This document shows, one piece after another, positions 1-13,719 of a DNA stretch of 64,000 bases. This stretch comes from Odontesthes bonariensis. Taxonomy: Eukaryota > Chordata > Actinopteri > Atheriniformes > Atherinopsidae. Both the position numbers and the translations under genes were made by a program. The stretch lies in assembly GCF_027942865.1 (NCBI RefSeq), contig NC_134517.1:19288009-19352008 (forward strand), written 5' to 3'. Each line of letters opens with the position of its first letter. Positions within the stretch are counted from its first letter, which is position 1. The notes beneath the pieces were generated by a model. It was not told the origin of the DNA. It searched no databases and saw only the letters and a program-made list of their open reading frames with translations.

Positions 1-226
1 GAGCAGATAATAAAAGATTAACGTCACGCCTCTCAGAGTGGTGGAATTTCAAAACCCTCCAGATCAAATTATTTATCCCTGTCTATAAAGGCAGGGGGAA
101 AAGAGAGGAAAATCTGGAGGGAAAGAGAGGGAAAAGAAGGAGTGGGGAGAGTGAAATGCAAGTAGAATAGAATGCAAGACCTCACTCTCTTTGATGATCA
201 TGCTGACAGGGAAACAAATGTGTGTG

Positions 227-230
<4 letters not shown>

Positions 231-296
<66 letters not shown>
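231..296. repeat. (TG)n microsatellite
   Basis: An almost pure TG tract of about 65 bases. Open frames on both strands here encode only Cys-Val or Thr-His runs and are artefacts of the repeat. Confidence 0.95.
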
Positions 297-298
<2 letters not shown>

Positions 299-1825
299 TC
301 TGTCGGTTCTTATACAGAAAAGAGGGAGCCGGGGAGAGGAAAAGTGCAGGCAGATGTCTGCATACACTCCGTGGGAGGCTCAAGGCTGTTTGCAGAGGAC
401 AGAGAGATGAGAGAGCGAAAGAGAGAAAAAGAAAGGAAGACGGAGGGAGACAGAGAGGGTGGGATTAAATGAAACCTGTTTCCCTTTGATTCTTTGCTAA
501 TTTGAAGCAAGATGAAGAGCACAGAGAACAAACCAAACCACCTACGCAGCACAGGACCACACCAAACCGCACACACATCCCTCTCCTAAGTCTCAATGGA
601 GTTTGGTCAAACAAACACACACAGTCACATTTATCACAGGTTCACTGCCTCGCGCCCTGCTCACGGATGACATTGACATTTCTCCACATGGACTGTGTAA
701 CCTCCTCTCTACTTTTTGAAGAAAGTAGAAAGTGAAACCACCACACAACCAGTGCTCGAGAATACCAGCAGACCGTGTTGCTCAGATAGACATTGACTTG
801 CGCACACCCTCACACGCAGGCGCGAAGTCCTTCCTCATTAGCCCTGATTCCCCCTGAGTGACATCTTTAACAAAAGGATGCAGCCTCTGCCGCCATGGCA
901 ACAGCCTCCTCCATCTCTATGCAGTGCTTCAGTCTGTTTACATGATATCTGCTCTCTTCTTTCCTCACACTCCATCTTTCTTTCGATCAGCTTCTTGCAC
1001 TTAATCACTCCTCTCATATTTTTTTTCTCCCCTTTCACTCTTCCCAAGCTCTCTTTCCCTCTGCAGCTCACTTTTCTTCCTCTGGCTCCTCTTGTCTGCG
1101 GCTTTACTGTTGGGTGTTATCTTCACCAATTTTCCCCCCCGGAACCCTTGAGGACATTCAGCAGAGACCACCTGCTTGCCAATCAGAACATGATATGTAG
1201 GTCTAAGACAGAGAGAAGGGGGCAGCAGAAGAAAGAAAGAAAGAAAAAAAGAGAGGAGATGACACGGAGAGTGTGTGCATGTGATTAAGTATGAGAGAGC
1301 GTGTAAGAGTCTTGCAGGAGACTGTGATATCTAGGCCATGGGAGTCCAAAGCAGCCAGTGTGTCTGGTGTCACAGCAAATCAACTGTCAGCTGTACACCA
1401 CCTGCCCGCCCACACATGCTTGTGCACACACACACACACACACATATCCGAAGTCTGAGGAGAGAAGAGACTAAGAATAGAACACCCGGAGAGTGTTGCC
1501 ACTTCTTCTTCCTCCCCTTTTCTCTCTGCTCTCCTCCTGCCACCATCAGAGGTGTTTTGCAAGTGGCCTCCAACACGATATAGGAATCTTTTCCGTCTTC
1601 CACCCTCTCCCCAGAGCTCAGCCCTGCCCTTCTCTCCCATGGTGAAATGAATCACCTGCACCCCTGTGCTCCTGTATGCATAGAGAGTTGTTAATGTCTC
1701 TTGTTTTTTTCTAAAAAGGAAAAGCAACGCTGGCAGACGTCCTCTGCAGCCCTCCGGTACCTTCTGCTTTTATTGACAGAGGAGGAGGGAGGAAAAGGGA
1801 AGCGAGGCGGTGAAAACACAGGAGA

Positions 1826-1900
1826 GACGCTTCTGAGGCGGGATTCGATCCGAGGCCAGCAGGGGTGATTTTGGAGGCCTCAACCACTAAACCGTCTCCT
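1826..1900 (-). repeat. tRNA-like relic (tRNA pseudogene or SINE head)
   Basis: On the minus strand a box-A-like stretch (TTTAGTGGTTGAGG, within 1879-1894) is followed at normal tRNA spacing by a box-B-like stretch (GGATCGAATCC, 1841-1851). The flanks (AGGAGACG and CGTCTCTCC) could pair like an acceptor stem. I cannot fold a convincing anticodon arm, so this is a relic or SINE head rather than a working tRNA. Confidence 0.35.
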
Positions 1901-2944
1901 GGGAGGGTTTTGAGGGGGCCTGTGTCCACATTAATGTGTGCAACCTGGACATATTAAACAAGATGGAGCGCAGTTGTCTCCGCTGCCTCTTAGCATACAC
2001 AGACTGTTTGTGTGGGTATCAGAACGAGGAGTGGTTAGGCCCCCTGTAGCTTCTGAGACCACAACATGAGGGATGTTGTGCGTGTGGGCACGTATACAGA
2101 AGGATGTGTGAGTGCTCGCTTGAGTGTATTTATGTTTGTATGTGTGTGTGTGTGTGTGTGTGGTATGCCGCTCTCAGTCTGGTCCCTCTCTGTTTCTCTG
2201 CTGTCTGTGGCCTCCTCTTCCCCATGAATACTAATGTGCTTCAAACCCCAGAGATCAACCCTCCTCCTCCCTTCACTCCCTCCCTCCTCTGCCAGCCTCC
2301 CTCCCTCCCTCTCTCCATCCCTGCCTTCCTCAGTCTTCATTCATTTCTCCACCCCCTTTTACCTTTCAACTTTCCCTCTCTCACATTTCCCCTTTTACAC
2401 CCCATCTTTTTCTCCTCCCCAAATGCCCTCCCGTTTGCTTCCTCTTCCCCCTCGTTATTTCCTCATCCTTACGTCCCCCTTCGTTTTTCATGTACCTCCC
2501 ACTCCTCTCATCATCCCCTCAGCCTTTCCTCAATCATTTTGTCTCAGGTTCTGTCTTCCCCCTCCCTTCTTTCCTCGCCGTGTCCCCACCGTTCCTTACC
2601 ACCTCAGGCGGACATGTAAATGAGGTCAGCACAGCCGAGTGCATCAACCACAACCGCTCAGGTGTTGGCGTGGGCGTGCACACATTAAACGCGCGGGCGC
2701 GCGCAGAAAATTGTGTGTATTCATTACAGGTTGCTTGTGTGCGCTGCGTTCCAGTCCTAATAAAGAATTCCCTCTTAAGCTTGTGCGCCAGTGAACCAAG
2801 TGCTCCAATTACATAAACGCCTTCACCCCAATACATTTTGACATCCTGAAAATTATTCACGGCCTAATTCGTTTAAAATTGCATCTCGTTTCTTCTGCCT
2901 CTTCTATTTTTTTTTTCCTTAACCACGGGCCCTGGAAACATGAT

Positions 2945-2946
<2 letters not shown>

Positions 2947-2977
<31 letters not shown>
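2947..2977. repeat. poly(G) run
   Basis: About 31 consecutive G residues. A run this long is prone to length error in assemblies and could fold as a G-quadruplex. Confidence 0.9.
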
Positions 2978-2978
<1 letters not shown>

Positions 2979-5900
2979 GAAGGGATGAGAGGAGCTTTTG
3001 GTTCCTTTGTTACACAGAGGACGCTGCTTTTTACGGTAGACCACTGCTGCTGCTGCTGCTGACTGGACGATCTCAAACTTCACAGCTTTTCCACTCGCAC
3101 GCACAAAGAATGAGTGTGGAAACAAAACCCTCCGACAGCCAACAGCAGAGTGAGCATTTATTAGAAGGTAGAGCCCGAGACAGATAGGGGCAAAGAGGGA
3201 GAGAAAATGGAAAAAAAAAAAAAAAAAGATAAGGAGGGAAGTATGGAACATAGTTGCTTGACTTTTTTTCTTCTTCTGGGGGGGGGGGGGGGTGAATTCT
3301 TAAATTCTTGTTCATCATTAGGATGGGAGTGGATTTGGGTTTTTAGCATTTGCCTGTTTGTGCCAGCAAGCATAGCAGCAGCGTGTGTCTTTTTTTTTTT
3401 TTTTTTTTTGCGTGTGTTTGCTCAGCAGCGGCGGCAGAAGTGGGGATAATCAAGCCGGAGAAGAGGAATCCATCTCAGTCTGCATTCCTCATGATGTTGA
3501 GCCGAGAGAGCAAGTCAGAAGCTAAAAAGCAACAGGCTACTGGAGAAAATGACCCCGTGGACGCACTCGCGCGCGCGCACACATCTTAAGACAATAACAG
3601 CCTCCCCTCCGTCGGGGAGAAATTACACAGACACGCTGGGATGATTGCGCGCAGGAACGCACAGAAATAGCACAAACGGGATTCTCACAGATTGTTGGTA
3701 AACAGATTAAACTGAAGGAGCTATTCACACTGACACGCATATATACACACACACATGTGCAGATGCATACGAACATCTGCGTGTAGTTGCACGCGCACAG
3801 CCACCATTCACACTGCAGGACCACTTCAGGTTTCATCATCTTCTTTCCCCCCATTTTTTTTTTTTTTTTTGCTTTCTTTCTCTTGAGAGCTGTCGAGAGG
3901 GGGAGGCGGGCAGGAGGGGGGGGGGTGTCTCATTCCCTCTCTTTTGTTGCTGCTGGGGAGTGAGAGCACATATTCATACAGAACCCTCTCTGCAGCCCCA
4001 TTCACACCCACACACCGTGCCCCCCCCCCCCTCCCTCCACACACACACACACACACACACACAAAGATACAACATCAAAGAGCCGACACTGCCGAAGGAT
4101 TACTTCAGCCACACACTGGCTCCTCAATCCGGGTCTGTTCCTCTTGTGGATCCCCCCTCTCGCCTGGCTCCACTTGGTACGGCCCAAGCATTCCTGCCAA
4201 GTAGCTTTCACACATGGAGGGGAAGCTTGTCTCAAGCAATTGCTGACAAGCTACAAACAAGACTGCCTCCTTTTCCCTTTCTCCCCCCCTTCTTTTTTCA
4301 CTCTCCCTCTCACCCCGAAACGCCAGCGCTGCTTTGCTCCCACCCATCCTCACTCTCCCAGCCCCCCCCCCCCCCCAGTCTCCTGTCTTCGGCCCCCTTA
4401 CCCCCCCCCCCCCTAGCTCTCCTCTCTCTGAGAATGTGGGGGCCCCACTTGCATAAATTGTCAGCTGTTCCTGGGCGTACTCTCCATGGCTCCCAAAACT
4501 CACATAAGCCTGTATATGCAGTCGCTGGTGGGGCAAGGGTAACCCAAGTAAGCCCCGCTGGCTATGAGTCTGAAAAAGTACACCCAGGCCCCCGAATAAT
4601 GCTGCAGCGTGAGGGCACCGAGAGTTTTTCCTCTATAATAAGCTGCAAACATACTCTGATACTCTGAGGGAATTGCAGAGCAACAGTACCCCCCCACCCC
4701 TCAGTTTGGTTAATTATTGGAAGCCCCAACATTCTACCTTTATTACACAATTTTCCACATGTAATATCACTGTTTGAACATTGCAATCAGTAAACCACTC
4801 ACTTTGTGTTCATAGCTAAATGTAAGAACACAGAGCTGATTGATTTTTTTCATCCCAACCAAGAAGCCTAAGGAGTTTTCCCAGATGCTCTACACTTGGG
4901 GTGTCTTGAGGTTCCCAGAGGTGGTAACAGTGGAACCATTTTGCAATGAAGTCGTATTGTTATCAAGCAGCCATCCTTATGCACAAGTGCAGGCTGCCAT
5001 CTAGTGTCCAGCGGGGGTACTGTTGGTTGAATGGGGCAGAAAGGTTCTATTCATTTTTTTTATTATTATTCAGAGCAATTATTCAGTTGCTGAATCATCA
5101 CTTGTTTTTTTTTAAATCCATTTGAAGTCAGAGCTGATTGTGAGACTTTTTTTTGTAGTTACATTCATTTTGTGACGACAACACAAAAATAATGAAATGC
5201 GAATCCACAAAATCAATGAGACATCAGAATTTTGCCGGCTACAAGTGCAGCAAGTTAAAGTTAAGGATAACAACCAAGCACTTGCACATGTGTAATCAGC
5301 ACATTTAGGTTATTTCAGAGAATGGAAATCCAAAATGTCAGGAGACTGACATGCTGGTCTGGCTCCCTGCAGGTCCACAGTCTCGTTTGGATGTCGCAGG
5401 ACAGACTAAAAGTACAGCGAGGGAGATTCTGACAACAGCCCACACAGTCAATCTCCAATACTTTTTATTTTTTTGTTAAATAAAGAAAAGTGTGTTTTAT
5501 TTAGTGTATTTTCCAAGTAACTGTCATGGACGCGCGTGTGTGTGTGTTTGTGACGCCATGTTTCTCTGTTCATCTACTTCTATGTTTGACTTTGGTCTCT
5601 TTTTTTTTCATAGGCGTATTTTCCCTCAGTTTCCTTTATTGCAGTGTTTGCCTTCATTTTCTGAAAGACAAATACTGTAACAAGTAGGAGCCTCCCCTTC
5701 AGAGAGAAGGCTTGTTTTTGTAGAAGTCTCTCACTTGTCTGCTGAGCCGAAAAAAATTATCTTTAAGCTCCTGAGAGAGTTGAACAGCGCTTTCTTGGGC
5801 GGGTCATCAGCTTCACTTAAGATTCATATCCAGTAATCACTTCCACTGATTATGGATCCATGCAGACTGATTCATATACATCTATTTTTTCCGGGTTGCC

Positions 5901-7092
5901 GGTTGTATCGCAGAATGATTAAAGCCGCCCTCGCTTCCCGTTTGTCTGGTTTAGTGAGAGTACTCATTACAGTGAGATTTCTCTTTCTTTTTTTCCTGGT
6001 GTGCTGTAGTGAGAGCTACATTTAACCGAGCAGTTTGAGTCTCTGCGATTTGCTCTGGGACATTTTCAACACGCATCCCAGTGTGTTTTTGTTCTAAGTG
6101 TGGGAAATGTGTATGAAAAACAGCCTCAGTGATGGTGAGAAAATTTGAGTTTCATGACTCGGAAAGACTTGGAGAATATTTCAAAATGTTCATCAGAAAT
6201 AAATCTTCCAAAATACAAATCAACTTAAAAAAAACTTTTCCATATCAGTAGCTCCTACCTGTTCATATAGCAAGTTTTAGAGGATCACAGTTTTTTTATT
6301 TGTTTTATTCAATCAAAGCAGTTCAGCTCCAGCAAATGAGGGAAATGATTCCACTGGAAGCGGTGAAGTCATCAAAAGCAGAATAAATCATGCTAATTTG
6401 ATAGAAAAGACAGTTTCCGTGCATCAAGGAACTGGTGAACATAACAGCCTTCGTGCAGAAACGGAAGCAAACGAAGCCTCGAAAATTAATGCAAATACTT
6501 TCAACAGTTCCTCCCCAAAACAAAACTATTCACGCCAAGTATTGTTGACTCCAATTGTGTTGCTGCACCTCATGATGCACTTTTAGGAAAATACTGTACG
6601 GCAGGAAATATGGGCTTTTGTGAGCAGCATTAGAATGACAAGTTTTGTTTTTGCTCTCGCCAAAATGCCACCTATCATCGCTTTGGATTGTGTTGGTCCA
6701 CAAACATCAGCTCTTCTTCTTCATGTGGTCGCACTTTGTTTTTCGCCACACATGTAGAAGTCCACGGATCTTGGCTCTTACGGCAGATGAAGTCAGTCGG
6801 TGACGGTGCAAAGAGATGAATCGTGTCTGAAACTCTCCCTCCTGGACTATGACTTCAAGTAACACCTGCAGTTTGCAGCAAACAGTCCGGACTCTCCGCT
6901 CGCAAATCTAACGTTCGGCACACAATCGTCTTCTCTTTGTATCAATCCGTTGCAGACTGCTGCACTCAATGTGACTACTGACTGAACAATGCCTCTTCAC
7001 TTGGCTACACTTCCCCTCTTCCTTTCAGTTTAACAGTACGTTTCAAAAGATTGAAGAAAAAAAAAACCCAACGAGGATAGAAAAGGCAAAAA

Positions 7093-7098
7093 TTTATT
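7093..7098 (-). terminator. likely poly(A) signal of the HHCC-BTB gene
   Basis: TTTATT on the plus strand reads AATAAA on the minus strand. It lies about 900 bases beyond a predicted 3' UTR acceptor (exon start 7997) and is a plausible end for the minus-strand BTB gene. Position is inferred, not proven. Confidence 0.35.
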
Positions 7099-7996
7099 CA
7101 ATCTTTTAACAGATGGCGAGAGACAGCTCATTTACTTCTCAAATTAATTTGTGGAACATAAACATCTCTGTATGTGCACGTTGCATTTACTCAGTAGGAG
7201 AACTTTTAAGCAAGTTTTTCGTGTCTTGCATGAGAGAGGAGGAAGAGATTAATAAAACATCTGTCGTGACGCGGTTGTCTTGATTACTATTAAGAAATTC
7301 ACATTTAAAAACGAGACACGTTTCCCTTTTTAAAACCGGAAGCCTTAGAAAAGACAGTGGACTACAAATGGCCTGCAAATACACATGCAGTGGTGTCACC
7401 AGCAGATCGACAGCAAAACGACTAGTCAAGCCATTTAAAAGTTAGCACACCGAAGGACAAAGACCCACTGAGATACTCAAAGGACAAGGCTCACTCTTAG
7501 GACCCCCAGCTGCTTCCAACTTCAAGTATTCCCTCCAGCACTTGCATCGCTTCAAGTATTCCCGCCTCAGACTCCAAACCTTCAATTTCATTACCGTTTC
7601 TTAGGTTTAAAACATAAGCTATGATATAAGTGCACTCGACATTCATCTATACATAGAAAAATAAAGGTAACAATAAGTAGCAGTAATAGTTATAACAATC
7701 ACTTTACATTTCATTTTTGTACACAACCGTGATGCTGAATCACTTTATATACCGTGGCATCGCATTCCCCGACCCCTGAGCGTAATGTTCAAGTAGCTAC
7801 CGAAAAGCAAACGGGAACGGCAACCTTGGTTTGGTTATTTAAATAATATTAGAGATCACTGACATCGGCAAAGATTAGGATCTAGAGGAGTTTTGCCTTT
7901 CCACAGACCGTTGTGCTTGAGTGTGAAGGATGCGTTATGTACAAGCAGCTGATCAATCATGTGCCTCGCTGGTGGTGTGACGCCGTCAGCCTTCGT

Positions 7997-8258
7997 CCTG
8001 GAAAAACAAAAACAAATAAACAAACAAAGAAAAAACAGCTGTGAATAGGTGCTTCAAAAGGAATTTCAAAAGAAATTAACGAGCAAACGAGATCACAACG
8101 CACTACGGTGCGTTTATACAAAGTGAAGGTAACACACAAAGCCATCTCCTCCAAACAATTAAACCCAGGAGGCAGCTTCACATTAGCCAGGTGATGCACA
8201 AGTGACTGACTGAAGTGCTACTTTCACCCACCTCAGTCGCGGTACTTGAGCGGGCGCC
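7997..8258 (-). other. 3' UTR with a probable intron
   Basis: After the stop codon (8259-8261) the minus strand has a donor-like GAG/GTGGGT with exon end at 8232. A pyrimidine-rich acceptor ending CCAG allows an exon to start at 7997. The junction would lie 27 bases after the stop, too close for classical nonsense-mediated decay. Downstream sequence to about 7093 would be the rest of the 3' UTR. This is predicted from splice motifs only. Confidence 0.35.
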
Positions 8259-11200
8259 TCAAGAACCAGCGGCAATGCAGCTCCGGCACTTGTACAACTT
8301 GGGGTCGTGGGTGCGGATGTGATTCCGTACATTCCTCAGTCGAAAGAACGTCTTGCTGCAGAGCTGCGGAGGAGCAACGGAGACGAGACTTTGAGTCAGT
8401 GGCACAGAAACAAGAGAAGAAGACGGCGGCTTTGGTCTGCACAGGTGAATTTGTCTCAGCTACGTTGTCATTTCTTTTAGCCACCCTAAGTGTGAAGTGA
8501 AAAGAAACCCCGTCCTGCGGGATGTCCGCATGACATTTTTTGGGGGATATTTCCACTCAGCGCCGACTGGAAAAAAAAAACAAAAAACAACCAAATAAAT
8601 TCCTCCATGGCTTTCCGCTGCTGTTTCTGTTTCGTTTAGGATTAAATTTGCAGCACTTGGACCAGTCTTCGTAGCAAATAATCAATTCTTTGGCTGAGAA
8701 AACACAGGGAACTGGTCTGCAATTAGTTACCAGCTTCGTCCCTGCGCTGGAACTCCCTCAGCTGAAAAAGGGGTAACAGTCATCATCGTCATGTGACTTT
8801 AGTTTAAAAAAAATAAATAAATAAAAGGCTAGGAAGTCGGTGCTTACCGGACAGGGCCAGTGTTTTCCCTCAATGTGCCTGAGCCGATGCATTATGAGAG
8901 AATCACAATCCTTGTAGGCAGCCGGGCACTGAACACAAGCATGGGCGGCCTTTGGAACTTTGGGTGCCTGACTACGAGGTCCTCGAAGCTGCTTTAGGCG
9001 TGCTCGCCGTACGGCGTCCGGCATGGCGCAACTCCGGCCGCTCGGAGCATTGACTTTACCTTGGTGCTGGAGATATGATGAAAAGGAGGAAAATTCAGGA
9101 TGAGTTTACACACATTTTGTAGCTTTAAAATCATTGTGGGCCATTTCCCCCCCACACACCGAGCATCATATAAATCACTGAACGCCCCAACATCTACCTT
9201 TGGCATGGTTCCTGTAGTTTTTGCCCCGGCACATCTGGCCAGGTCCGAAGTGGCGTTTCGAGAGTTTTTCCTGAGTCTCGGAGCCTGGCCTTGGGTCACT
9301 CTCCTCTCCTCCCGCTCCCTCTTCACCACAGGCACGACGGTCGGCCCTCTTGCTCTCAGGATCCTGTGGGGAGACTCCTCCGCCTCAAATTTCTCCCCGA
9401 CCCGCGACACAGAGCGTGTTAAGCAGATGTCCACGCTCTCCTCCTCTTTCTTCAGTACTGCTAGGGGCCCACCTGCTGGCCGACAGAAGCTAAATAGAAA
9501 TCCTGAGTCCAGTAGTTTGATGGGGGGCTTGCTCTGGCGTTTGCCCAGGTCTGGTGAGGGAGGATCGGGGAAAGGTCCAACCGGCACGGGATCTGCTGGT
9601 TCTTCTTTAATGGCTTTGTACAGAGGATGGTTGTAAATGGACGGTGGAGGCGCATGTTCTGAACACTGATGCCCATTAGGTTCAGTATCCTTGAGCTTTG
9701 GTCCAGGGACCATTACCCCTTTCAAACCCTGGCTTCCCACCTTTCGTCCTTCCTCTCTCGGCTTACATTTAGTTTTGTCCACTTCCTTTGTGGAGCCCCG
9801 CCTGAGTCTAGCCTTCGTGGTCGTTCGGCTGCTGTTGTAACGCAGCGTTTTCACAGTCTCTACAGAGACCGTTTTTCTGGCCTGTGTCCTCTGTAAAGGC
9901 GGAGATTTGAGAGGCGTGTGGACATGATGATTGTTTGATGAAAGCGTGAGACCTGAGATATCGTATTCAGCTGGTTCTGCTTTGATGCTGACTTTGTTTC
10001 TCGCGAGGCTCTTGTTGACACAGCGTCGCCGAGGTTGCTGGACATGAAGGTGGGCACCGTCGGTCATCCTCACCGACCGCCTGAGTTCCCTCCCCCCGAA
10101 GGCAGGCCTGGATGTTTGCTGGAACAGGTCTGGTAACACCCCTTTACTTCGCATGCTCCTGTCAGTGGGAGGAACATGCCGCTTGACATTTTTCCTCCTC
10201 TTGGCAGTGATCTGCTGTGTGTTGGCTGAGACCGCAGGCTTGGTCTTGACGGACTTGTTGAGGAGTCGAGTGCTAACAGGGCTACAGAGAGGAAGTGACA
10301 GAGCCATAGCCCCGTATGACAGGACTGGGGATGTTGAGCGGGGTTTCCGCCGTTTGGTCAGTGAATAGTTGTTGGCCTTCAACTTCCTAAGACGTTTCTT
10401 CTGTCTCCAGCCAATCAGATCTTCTGGTCTGGGGAGGAGAGCAGTCCTCTGTAGCCCCAGGACATTCATAAGTTTGTACTTCTCCTGTGCTCTTGCAAAA
10501 TCCTCTTCATCCTCTCCGACATCCTCCACTTCCTGTTTAACTCTGACAGGGCTGCACGCGGTGACGGGCCTCGATCTCGATGTGCATGAGAGCTGGGCGA
10601 TGGAATGAGATTTTCTGTTTCTTCGAGGCGTCTCTGACATGGGCAGCAGTCTCTGAACCTCCTTGGCAGCTCCAGGAGAGGAGCGGAGAAGACGGGTGTT
10701 GGGTGGTGATAAAGGTGAGTAATTCTTTGCCTGTGAAGTGGCGATGGCGTGGCGGGGGGTAGTGGTTTTTTTGGAAGAGGGAGATTTGAAGTCCATGAGC
10801 TTCATCCTGTGTGAGGGACTCAGGGGGAGGCCGTTATAGCCTTGGGATTTTGGCATTCTGCGCAAATTGTGCCTGGGACTTCCTTGTAACGACTCATCTG
10901 ATGAATCCAGCGTTAGACTAAAGCTGTTGTTCATGTTCTCGGATCTTGAAAGCCCTGCTTTTTGCTGGCGATGGCTTTCATGACATGCACCAGCACGAGC
11001 TGAGGTAAGGTTCTTGGCAGGATGAAGTTGTTGTTCCTGCTCTTTAATGAGGGCAGAGCAGGCTTCCACAGCAGGCCACATGCCCAGGTGGCGAGCCATG
11101 GCACAGACCTCAGATAGGTCCTCCTGACGAACACACAGGGTGGAGGAGTAGGAGAAGTCCAGCAGAGACAGAAGACTGTCCTCACTGAAACCTGGTTGGA

Positions 11201-13686
11201 AACAGAAGACTTGGTGTTAGCAGATGATCCGAGAGACGGTGGGTTGAATGCGAGGGTAAATGTAAAAGTGGACATTAGAAGACAATACTCCTTGTTCACT
11301 GATCGTGGACACTTCAAATGAATGAAACTACAGCTCAGTTCCAGAGTCTGGATTCTCCAAGTCCGGATTTGTCGACTGGATCATAAACTGACAGGTCGGG
11401 CGCATCCCGAAGACTCTTCGATGCGGAAAGCAGTTCTACAGTAACGGCCAAGTTTCGAGGCAAACTGTTTTCATTCCAGAGAAAGAGGTCGTTTACACGC
11501 CGATCTGTTAATGTCGTGGCTGTACGACGTGTCGTTTCCACCTTGACATGAGCACAATAGTCACATCAAAATTCCTGCGATGTAGCAACGCAAAGTAAGT
11601 CGCATCTACCCACAAACACCGCAATGGAACTTTTTCACTGCTTGATAGCAGCAGGAGAACTCGCACGCTTCTCTTTTCCAATGGACCATCTACAAGAGAG
11701 GTCTCCCTGAGGATAATCTGAAAGAGGAAATAAACTCACAACAGAGAAGGGAGTCGATAACGTCAGCGACACAGTGGAGGGTCCACAGTGTTTTTTTCCC
11801 CTCAAATACTACTTTCATTTTTATTGTTATTGTTCCCCTCAGTTGTTCTAGAAGGATTCTTTACAAAATCGTCAAATCATCTCATGAGGATTCCTGTTGA
11901 AATATATACGGGATGTTACAGCAAAAATAAAAATACGGCAAATGTTTCCAGCGTTATACAGCTCTAGTTACCATGGTAACATATTCTGAACCCGTTTACG
12001 GGCAGGCGTCCCACGAATCATATCGGAACGCGTTCCCTGAGAAAAGTGTACGTCTTTGGTGACACTGATATCAGATATCAGCGACACAGTTGATACGATG
12101 ATATCAGATGGCACCGCATGAAAGTTAACGCGACCACCTTCATGATTAATCTGTCATCAGCGGAGTGGATGAATCAGTGGATGACCCTTAGTTTCGGATC
12201 TTCTATACATTACGGCTTTGGACACAATGACCATTCGTTTGTCATGTTGTGATCAGCCTCATCGATGACACGTTCCTTGTGAGGATGACGTTAACACTCT
12301 AAAACTGGGTTAAATGTAGCTCATAGTTCATATTTGTATACAGGCTGCGGATACTGATGTGACTCACAAATTCACGTTGAAATAGTTACCCACACAAACC
12401 CAACACCGGGAAACAATTCCTGTACCATTCAACAAATCGTTAAGCTAATCGTTGGTCCAATATCTTTGACTTTACAGTTCACAACCTCGTCCACAGAGGG
12501 GGAGGGACCTGAAAGTTGTATCAGTACGAATTTTCCGACTTTAGACTCAGGATTTTGAAAACCTGCCGACGGCAGCTTTAAATGATTCAATTGATTCAAA
12601 TATGTCCAAATTCCTCTTCTGCATAAACATTACGATCAGTACTGGCGTATATTCATACTCCTATACCGGGGATGTCCAAAGTCGGTCCTCGAGGGCCGCT
12701 GTCCTGCAGGTTTTAGATGTTGCCCTGCTTCAACACCCCTGATTCAGATTAATGGATCTCTTCAACAGATTGTTAAGTTCTGCACAAGCCTGTTAATGTT
12801 GTCTTGATCTGAATCAGGTGTGTTGAAGCAGGGCAACATCTAAAACCTGCAGGACAGCAGCCCTCGAGGACCGACTTTGGACATCCCTGTCCTATACCTT
12901 AGCAGGGTTAGAATGGTGGCTCCTTATTTACTTGTTGTCAAGGTGAATCATGTTTTCGGAGCTCCACTGATGATGGAGCAGTTTGCTCTGATTTCCCACT
13001 TATAGTCGTATACAAAAGTTAATAGTTCACTGTATCATTGCACTTTAGACAGGAGGCTGGATGATATTTAAATATTAGAACTGTGAAATTCTCTTTAAGC
13101 CAATCTAAAGTAAGGGTTGAGTTATGCTAGAGAAGAACTAATATGTCCAACAAAGTCAGAACTCTAAAGCAGCTCTGAATTGATCCACCTGAACACGGGG
13201 TGAAAATCTGGGAGGTATAACATTGTTTTAATACATGAATAACTCGTGAGGAGATGAGGTCTAAAAATTCAGCATCCTCAACTCAGGCAGATAGGTTCCT
13301 AAGTAAGCTTTCCCTTCAGGTGTCTGATCTTACCTGTGAGATCTATGTCTGCTTTCTTGCTGGAGTCCATTTCCATGAAGATTTCCTGAAAGTGATCGCT
13401 GACGGCTGCCAGGACGGCTCTGTGGGCCGAGAAAGATCGGCCGTTCGTCCGCAGGGTGATGTCGCAGAAAAGCCCCGCCTCCCGCTGACTCCTCAGCTTG
13501 CTCAGCACCTCAGCGCTGTGCGACGCCATCGTCTTTGTGACACATCTTCTGCCACCCAGCTTCTAGGAGACAAAGACGGCCATAGGTAGAAACAGACAGA
13601 CATCATTAGAAAAAAAAAAAAAAAAAAAAAAAGTGACTCGCTAGAAAGCACTTGTCGAAGAGAAGTGATACAGAAAGAATAAGTGA

Positions 13687-13719
<33 letters not shown>

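Larger units (their letters stand above)
1..7090. other. gene-free stretch with simple repeats
   Basis: I see no exon set that joins in phase and no recognisable protein here. The longer open frames come from repeats: a TG tract (231-296), CT-rich DNA (about 2240-2600), a G run (about 2947-2977), an A run (about 3210-3226), a T run (about 3391-3409), C runs (about 4021-4032 and 4362-4376) and a CA tract (about 4038-4063). A CTG run lies at about 3044-3060. 4600-7090 is ordinary AT-richer DNA with nothing I recognise. It could hold regulatory DNA or the far end of a gene outside the window; the sequence alone does not show this. Confidence 0.6.

Noticed and set aside
172-472. Open frames on both strands rich in Cys-Val or Thr-His
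   Set aside because: They are translations of the TG microsatellite and have no domain or splice context.
2104-2860. Open frames of 100-170 residues, Ser/Pro/Leu rich
   Set aside because: They come from CT-rich low-complexity DNA with overlapping frames; no domain and no splice partners.
3960-4667. A 235-residue plus-strand frame
   Set aside because: It runs through C, CA and CT repeats and has no recognisable family; antisense frames are equally long.
9100-9636. A 178-residue plus-strand frame
   Set aside because: It is antisense to the large coding exon of the HHCC-BTB gene and is explained by its composition.
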